Below, piece by piece: positions 1 through 6,776 of a stretch of 6,776 nucleotides of DNA. The DNA is from Candidatus Caldipriscus sp. T1.2 (GTDB lineage: Bacteria > Hydrothermota > Hydrothermia > LBFQ01): the NCBI GenBank assembly GCA_000980735.1, contig LBFQ01000052.1, positions 2,708 through 9,483 of the forward strand, written 5' to 3'. The stretch's first letter is position 1; every line of letters begins with the position of its first letter. The notes under the pieces are model-generated. The model had not been told where the DNA came from. It was given only the letters and a program-made list of their open reading frames with translations, and did no database searches. The position numbers were made by a program, and so were the translations under genes.

Positions 1-571
1 CCCCCGAGGTATTCAAAATCATGTGGTGGTGTTATGGAGAGGTTTTCGGTGGTTTGGGGGGGTGGGGATAAACCTTACAACCTTAACCTTATGGATGGTG
101 AGGGGAATGGGATGATGGATCTTTCGGATGAGGAAAAATTTGAGGAATTTTTAGAGGAAAAAGGGGCTTTCTGTAATATAGAATTTCCTGGGATCCAAAA
201 CCTTTATAGATGGGAGGTTTCCTACCGAAGGGATGAGCTTGAAGGGTTAATCGGGAGGTTTTTTGAATTCGGGAAGTTTTTGGGTATAGGAAAGTTGAAA
301 AGGGGATTCTCGGGAAGGATATACTCTATGGAGATCTTAACGGATAAGGGTTCAATTTGGTTAAATGGGGAATATTTTATAAGGTTAGTGCTTGGAAAAC
401 CCTTCTTACCTTCAAGCGCCTTTAAAATCGTTGAAAGCAGGGATAATTTCGTTTTGAGGGGGATGGGATGGGGGCATGGTGTGGGTATGTGCCAGATGGG
501 AGCCATAGGGATGGCCCTTAAGGGGTACAACTACCGGGAGATAATAGGACACTATTATCCAAACACGGAAA

Positions 572-594
<23 letters not shown>
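1..594 (+). CDS. SpoIID/LytB-domain peptidoglycan hydrolase, 5'-truncated by the window edge
   Basis: The reading frame is open from base 1, so the gene begins before the window; 197 residues and the TGA stop are visible. Family landmarks lie in the expected order: SCGG at visible residues 7-10, followed by a VW about ten residues later; an FC...YRW block (about 57-72) leading to an EL that matches the usual 'YRW..t..eL' segment; a GE.F...LG..FLPS block (about 123-140); then the hallmark GWGHGVGMCQMGA (about 155-167) and the terminal HYYPNTEI (about 184-191). SpoIID cleaves glycan strands as a lytic transglycosylase, and related LytB-type proteins are widespread in non-sporulating bacteria; export across the membrane is expected, but any signal peptide is outside the window. 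The ATG at base 34 is internal, because the conserved SCGG block lies upstream of it. The 3' end overlaps the convergent DppA gene by 23 bp. The family is certain; the substrate is inferred. Confidence 0.9.
540..559. repeat. Perfect 8-bp inverted repeat with 4-base loop at the convergent gene ends
   Basis: GATAATAG (540-547) and CTATTATC (552-559) are exact reverse complements around a 4-base spacer, GACA. The repeat lies inside the last codons of the SpoIID-type gene (IIGHYYP) and begins 12 bases past the dppA stop on the minus strand. The stem is AT-rich and no T-run follows it on either strand, so it is not a standard intrinsic terminator. It could be a weak 3'-end hairpin for the minus-strand operon, or a by-product of the conserved HYYP codons. 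Confidence 0.3.
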
Positions 595-3676
<3,082 letters not shown>

Positions 3677-3680
<4 letters not shown>

Positions 3681-4747
3681 AAAAATCCCCAATTTTTTAA
3701 AAGTCCATATAATGTTTTTGCCGAGTTTTCCCAACTGAATTTCCTAAAAAGCTCGGAATAATCTTTCCTTTCTATTTTTTCAATTTTTACCGCAAGATCC
3801 TCGGGATCGTTAGGGCTAACAAAAACGAAGTATCCCGAGTAAAGCTCCCTGAAAACTGGAATATCGGAAACTATCACGGGAGCTCCACAAGATGCAGCCT
3901 CAAGGGGGGGCATACCAAAACCCTCCATCAAAGACGGATAAACGAAGACATAGCAATGCGAGTAAAGCACCTTCAGCTCATCTTCGGATACATAACCCAA
4001 AAATTTTACCCTATCCCTAACTCCCAACTTTTCGGCAAGATCAAGGATTTCAAACTTAACCTTCTCGAACACGGTTCCAGCAATAACAAAATCCAACCCC
4101 TTTATCATGGGTAGAGCCCTGATTATTAGTGTGATATTTTTCCTCCTCATTAAATCACCCACATACAGGATATAGCTCATATCTTCCAACTGAAACTTCT
4201 TTAATACCTCGAGATTTTTTACGGATTTATATACTTGCCGATCTACACCCCAATAAACCACCCCTATATTCTCTTCTTTCACTTTATAGATATCCATCAC
4301 CTCCCCCTTTACGAAATTGCTTGGGACAACAACTTTGGCGCCGAGTTTTAAAATAAAAGGATTCTGAAAACGGTAATAATAATTCACAAGAGGGGGATAC
4401 CTAAATTCCCTGAACCTTAGATTTATCACATCGTGAATTATTAGCCCCTGATTTCCAAAATAAAGTAAAGAAGACTCGTATGAGGTTGAGAAGAGATACT
4501 TGTATCTTCCTGCAAGTTTGAAGTTCTGCCAAAAGAACCTCCTTATGTTTCCCCACCTACCCCTCGCGGGTGCCAAGAATAAAGGAATTTTTCTGAACTT
4601 TTCAACATTTGCCCCCTCGGGAATTAAAGGTGATAAAATTTCAAAGTCCCCTTCAAGCTTTGAAAGCTCCCTTATCAAAAATCCGGAAGACTTACCTATA
4701 CCCCTGGGCTTATCGTCAAAAAAAGAGGCAACAATTCCTAAACTCAA
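3677..4747 (-). CDS. GT4-family glycosyltransferase
   Basis: A 356-residue GT-B retaining glycosyltransferase of the large GT4 group, which contains many LPS and O-antigen sugar transferases. The N-terminal domain has a glycine loop, PRGIGKSSGF (14-23), where GT4 enzymes carry 'GGIGRY', an IIHDV strand (103-107) and VVVPSNFVK (139-147). The C-terminal domain has YILYVGDLMRRKN (192-204) with phosphate-binding basic residues, and the E-x7-E motif EGFGMPPLE (E275 and E283) followed by ASCGAPVIVSDIPVFRE. By resemblance it could be a mannosyl- or rhamnosyl-type transferase, but the sugar is not determinable. Start is TTG at 4747, only 9 bp after the methyltransferase stop; that stop lies in the same frame, so the protein cannot extend further upstream. 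No Shine-Dalgarno sequence is visible. The end overlaps the next glycosyltransferase as ATGA. Confidence 0.93.
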
Positions 4748-4756
4748 GATTGGATT

Positions 4757-5659
4757 TTAAAGTCGCGTTTTCTCTAAGTACATAACCCTGTGATTCTTAA
4801 AGAGAAATAGAAGGGTTTTTAAACCCCCGGCTAACCTTGCCTTTTCTTCGTCTGGCAAAGAAGAGAAAATTTCCAAAATCCCATACTTCAGCAAAAATTC
4901 GGATTGTGGTAAGTACTCCTTTACATAGAAACCTTTACTTTCGGCAAACTCTTTTATTCTAGTAAAATTTGGGAAATGTGTAATATCCGCTCCCTCCCTT
5001 AACGCATCTAAACCGTAATATACCCTGTGCTCCTTATAACCGGACATCGTACCCTCGGGCGCAAATATAGGGAATTCCTCCTCATCGTACCCATAGTCAA
5101 AAATTAAAACCCTGTCCGTTTTCCTTAATATACCTTCCAAAAATTCCTCCAAACCTTCCGTTTCGTCGTAAATAAAGCCTTCAAAAGGTGTTATCCTTAT
5201 TTTTGGCTCTCCTTCCACAAGCTCCCATTTACCGTTTTCAAATACCACCTCCCACCACCTCCCATCCCTAAAAACGAACCTATTGAAGGGTAAGGCATCA
5301 ATTACTTCATTTAAAACGTATGCGTCCGCTTCAATTAAATCGTCTATCTGTAAGAACCTATCTTTAAACTTTGACAACCTCTCCCTTTGAATTTCCTTAA
5401 GTTTTGGGCTAATCTCATAGATCGCCCCAACAAGATCGCTAAAGTTTAATATGTCCTCCATCAAATACCCTTCACCCCCTCCCACCTCAACGAATAACCT
5501 TACCCCCTCCTTCCTTAGAAAACTCGCGATCGTATATCCGAAAAGGGGGGATGTATGAGGAGCTGTAAAGAAGTCTCCCCTCTTCCCTATCTTTACATGC
5601 CTCATATAATAACCATTTTCACCGTAAAGAAGTGTCTTTACGATTTCGGAGATCCTCAA
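4757..5659 (-). CDS. MidA/NDUFAF7-family SAM-dependent methyltransferase (COG1565)
   Basis: A 300-residue class I methyltransferase. Diagnostic blocks in order: GYY (16-18), GDFFTAPHTSPLFG (28-41, matching family 'GDFvTAPeiSplFG'), the SAM-binding VEVGGGEGYLMEDIL (57-71), YEISPKLKEIQ (81-91), NEVIDALPFNRF (117-128), FDYG (187-190), GTMSGYKEHR (203-212) and DITHFPNFT (225-233). The mitochondrial member NDUFAF7 methylates an arginine on the NDUFS2 subunit of complex I; the bacterial role is unclear. It is shorter than usual members, which I recall at about 350-390 residues. The N-terminal segment before GYY is only about 15 residues and an in-frame TAA at 5669-5671 prevents extension. Start is TTG at 5659, the only credible start before the GDFFTAP block. 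It is the first gene of the minus-strand operon, divergent from the GT2 gene across 39 bp. Confidence 0.92.
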   Translation of the reverse strand: MRISEIVKTLLYGENGYYMRHVKIGKRGDFFTAPHTSPLFGYTIASFLRKEGVRLFVEVGGGEGYLMEDILNFSDLVGAIYEISPKLKEIQRERLSKFKDRFLQIDDLIEADAYVLNEVIDALPFNRFVFRDGRWWEVVFENGKWELVEGEPKIRITPFEGFIYDETEGLEEFLEGILRKTDRVLIFDYGYDEEEFPIFAPEGTMSGYKEHRVYYGLDALREGADITHFPNFTRIKEFAESKGFYVKEYLPQSEFLLKYGILEIFSSLPDEEKARLAGGLKTLLFLFKNHRVMYLEKTRL

Positions 5660-5667
5660 GAAATAAG

Positions 5668-5673
5668 TTTATA
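5668..5673 (-). promoter_or_regulatory. Putative -10 hexamer for the methyltransferase operon
   Basis: On the minus strand this reads TATAAA, one base from TATAAT, and its last base is separated from the TTG start by 8 bases. A transcript starting at the usual distance would begin at or just before the start codon, giving a leaderless or near-leaderless mRNA. No matching -35 element is seen. Confidence 0.3.
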
Positions 5674-5685
5674 GGGGAACTTCCT

Positions 5686-5691
5686 TAAAAT
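5686..5691 (+). promoter_or_regulatory. Putative -10 hexamer for the GT2 gene
   Basis: This reads TAAAAT, one base from TATAAT, and ends 7 bases before the TTG start of the GT2 gene. Transcription would then begin about at the TTG, which would explain the lack of a Shine-Dalgarno sequence. There is no convincing -35 element upstream. Confidence 0.3.
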
Positions 5692-5698
5692 TCTCATC

Positions 5699-6430
5699 TT
5701 GCTTGATGTTATAGTTATCACAAAGAACGAAGGGGATAATTTGCCTAGGTTATTTGGAAGCTTGAAATTTTTAAAAGTACCATATAGGGTTATAGTTTTT
5801 GATAGCTTTTCGGATGACAATACCGTAAAAGTTTCAAGAAAGATGGGAGCAGAAGTATTCTTAAGCCCCTGGAAGGGATATTCTTATCAGAGGGAGAAGG
5901 CGTTGAAATGTTCAAGAAACCCTTGGGTGCTTTTTTTGGATGCGGATGAAGAACTTACTCCCGAATTGGGTGAGGAAATTTCAAGGGTAATATTGGAAGG
6001 CAAGGCGGAAGGATTTTACATTAAGAGGAAGAACTACTATTTGGGAAAACTTCAAAGGTCAAAGCCTACTAAGGTATTAAGGTTGGCAAGGAGGGATAAG
6101 ATAAGGATAACAAAGGTACCGGTACACGAAAAGATTGAGGTAGAAGGTAAGGTTTTAACGTTAAAGAATCCTTTGTTGCATCACCCATATAAAAATGTCC
6201 TTCACCATTGGGAGAAAAATACCCGATATGCAGAACTTTTTTCCATATACGACAAAAGGGCAAATTTCCTTGACATAGCTTTAAGGTTTCCTCTAAGCTT
6301 CTTAAAGTATTATATTCTCAAACTTGGGGTACTTGATGGGGTTGAGGGTTTGATATTTTCCCTCTCTCAAGCTTGGTACCATACGCAAAAGTATATACTC
6401 CTCTATGAAAAGGGAAAGAGTAGAGACTGA
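5699..6430 (+). CDS. GT2 glycosyltransferase, WaaE/KdtX-like (LPS core type)
   Basis: A 243-residue family 2 (GT-A) glycosyltransferase. It shows the N-terminal strand VIVITKNEGDNL (4-15), the nucleotide-binding VIVFDSFSDDNTV (31-43), WKGYSYQREKAL (58-69), and the metal-binding DAD in LFLDADEEL (78-86). VHEK (142-145), LLHHPYKNVLHHWEKNTRYAE (159-179) and the C-terminal LKYYILKLGVLDGVEG (202-217) are features of the WaaE/KdtX subgroup, which adds a sugar to the inner LPS core. Proteins of this type are cytoplasmic and work at the inner membrane face. Start is TTG at 5699; an in-frame TAG at 5672-5674 limits any extension, and an ATT at 5690 is the only other possibility. The stop lies 26 bp inside the next gene, so the two are probably co-transcribed. 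Exact donor and acceptor are unknown. Confidence 0.92.
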   Translation: MLDVIVITKNEGDNLPRLFGSLKFLKVPYRVIVFDSFSDDNTVKVSRKMGAEVFLSPWKGYSYQREKALKCSRNPWVLFLDADEELTPELGEEISRVILEGKAEGFYIKRKNYYLGKLQRSKPTKVLRLARRDKIRITKVPVHEKIEVEGKVLTLKNPLLHHPYKNVLHHWEKNTRYAELFSIYDKRANFLDIALRFPLSFLKYYILKLGVLDGVEGLIFSLSQAWYHTQKYILLYEKGKSRD

Positions 6431-6776
6431 AATCTTGGCGATTTTAACCATCCTTATTTTACCATTTTCTATTACCGGAACCTACATCCCTTTAACACTA
6501 TCCTTTTTCCTTGCAATAAGAAAGGGCTTTTACTTACCTAAGGATTTTCTACTGATAATTTTGCTTTACATATGGAGACTTTTTAGTTTGATTTTTAACG
6601 GGAGGGAACTTTTTGAAATTAAGGACATTTACGACAAATTAGGATATCCCATTTTTTCAGGTTTAAGAGTCTCTCCTTATAAGGTTTTAGCTTCCTTTGC
6701 TTTTTCGGTATCAGCTTTGGTAATCTTAAGCTTCTTTTTTAACGGTTTATATGGTGATTTCGGGGATTTTAAGGGT
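6405..6776 (+). CDS. Polytopic membrane protein, O-antigen ligase-like, 3'-truncated
   Basis: An ORF open to the window end, 124 codons visible, starting with ATG at 6405 and overlapping the GT2 stop by 26 bp. After a charged start (MKRERVETE) come hydrophobic stretches at about residues 10-25, 26-38, 48-65 and 92-116, consistent with a multi-pass inner-membrane protein. The ILPFSITGTYIPLTLSFFLAI segment (19-38 region) resembles the first helices of WaaL/O-antigen ligase-type proteins, and the next segment, FLLIILLYIWRLFSLIFNG (48-66), fits the same pattern. The diagnostic large periplasmic loop is beyond the window, so the assignment rests on this resemblance and on the WaaE-like neighbour. 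A polysaccharide polymerase (Wzy-type) or another membrane protein is possible. A TTG at 6435, just after the GT2 stop, is an alternative start. No Shine-Dalgarno sequence precedes the ATG. Confidence 0.6.
   Translation, partial: MKRERVETEILAILTILILPFSITGTYIPLTLSFFLAIRKGFYLPKDFLLIILLYIWRLFSLIFNGRELFEIKDIYDKLGYPIFSGLRVSPYKVLASFAFSVSALVILSFFFNGLYGDFGDFKG

Larger units (their letters stand above)
5660..5698. promoter_or_regulatory. Divergent intergenic region, likely back-to-back promoters
   Basis: This 39-bp gap separates two TTG-started genes reading outward. It holds a -10-like TATAAA on the minus strand (5673-5668) and a -10-like TAAAAT on the plus strand (5686-5691), each 7-8 bases from its TTG. 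No convincing -35 hexamer exists on either strand at 16-18 bp spacing. An odd palindrome, GGAACTTCC (5676-5684), sits exactly between the two -10-like hexamers, and AAGTT/AACTT (5665-5669 and 5678-5682) form a 5-bp inverted repeat. This is the only non-coding space that could drive both transcription units. The hexamers may occur by chance in AT-rich DNA. Confidence 0.4.

Noticed and set aside
34..36. ATG at base 34 as the start of the SpoIID-type gene
   Set aside because: The frame is open from base 1 and the conserved SCGG block lies upstream of this ATG, so the methionine is internal and the gene is truncated by the window.
56..67. A G7 run followed by T and G4 in the SpoIID-type gene, and a second G7 run at 3904-3910 inside the E-x7-E region of the GT4 gene, considered as phase-variation or G-quadruplex tracts
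   Set aside because: Seven-base runs are at or below the length usually needed for frequent slippage, both encode conserved residues (WGGG, MPP), and both reading frames are intact.
222..530. A 102-codon minus-strand open frame inside the SpoIID-type gene
   Set aside because: It runs antisense through the conserved GWGHGVGMCQMGA coding region and has no recognisable domain or start context.

Overview
The window looks like a compact, gene-dense piece of a bacterial chromosome of roughly 40% GC (judged by eye). Almost every base is coding. Arginine is written mainly as AGG/AGA, isoleucine often as ATA, and the proteins are rich in Lys and Glu, as is common in thermophiles. A WaaE-type glycosyltransferase next to an O-antigen-ligase-like membrane protein suggests an LPS-bearing (diderm) cell. 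None of the seven visible gene starts has a normally spaced Shine-Dalgarno sequence and three are TTG. I would guess an uncultivated thermophilic diderm lineage, but the sequence alone does not fix the phylum.

Layout. (1) 1-594, plus strand: the C-terminal two thirds or so of a SpoIID/LytB-type peptidoglycan hydrolase, cut by the window edge. (2) 572-5659, minus strand: a tightly packed run of five genes, read in the order MidA-family methyltransferase, GT-B glycosyltransferase (GT4 type), second GT-B glycosyltransferase, seryl-tRNA synthetase (serS), D-aminopeptidase (DppA/M55). The gaps are 9 and 11 bp, and two junctions are ATGA 4-bp overlaps, so this is very probably one operon. Its last gene runs 23 bp into the 3' end of the SpoIID gene (tail to tail). 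(3) 5660-5698: a 39-bp divergent gap, the only promoter-sized non-coding stretch. (4) 5699 to the end, plus strand: a WaaE/KdtX-like GT2 glycosyltransferase whose end overlaps a polytopic membrane protein, probably an O-antigen/lipid A-core ligase-like protein, truncated by the window edge.

The theme is the cell envelope. Three glycosyltransferases and a ligase-like protein fit LPS core or O-polysaccharide assembly, while the SpoIID hydrolase and the D-aminopeptidase can both act on peptidoglycan or its fragments. SerS and the MidA-like methyltransferase are housekeeping or assembly functions carried in the same transcript.

I see no RNA gene, CRISPR array, insertion sequence, integrase or prophage signal, and no clear intrinsic terminator. 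No non-coding stretch exceeds 39 bp. I did not find a convincing new system. The most interesting points are the apparent absence of Shine-Dalgarno sites, the almost mirror-symmetric divergent promoter gap with possible leaderless TTG starts, and the mix of genes in the five-gene operon.
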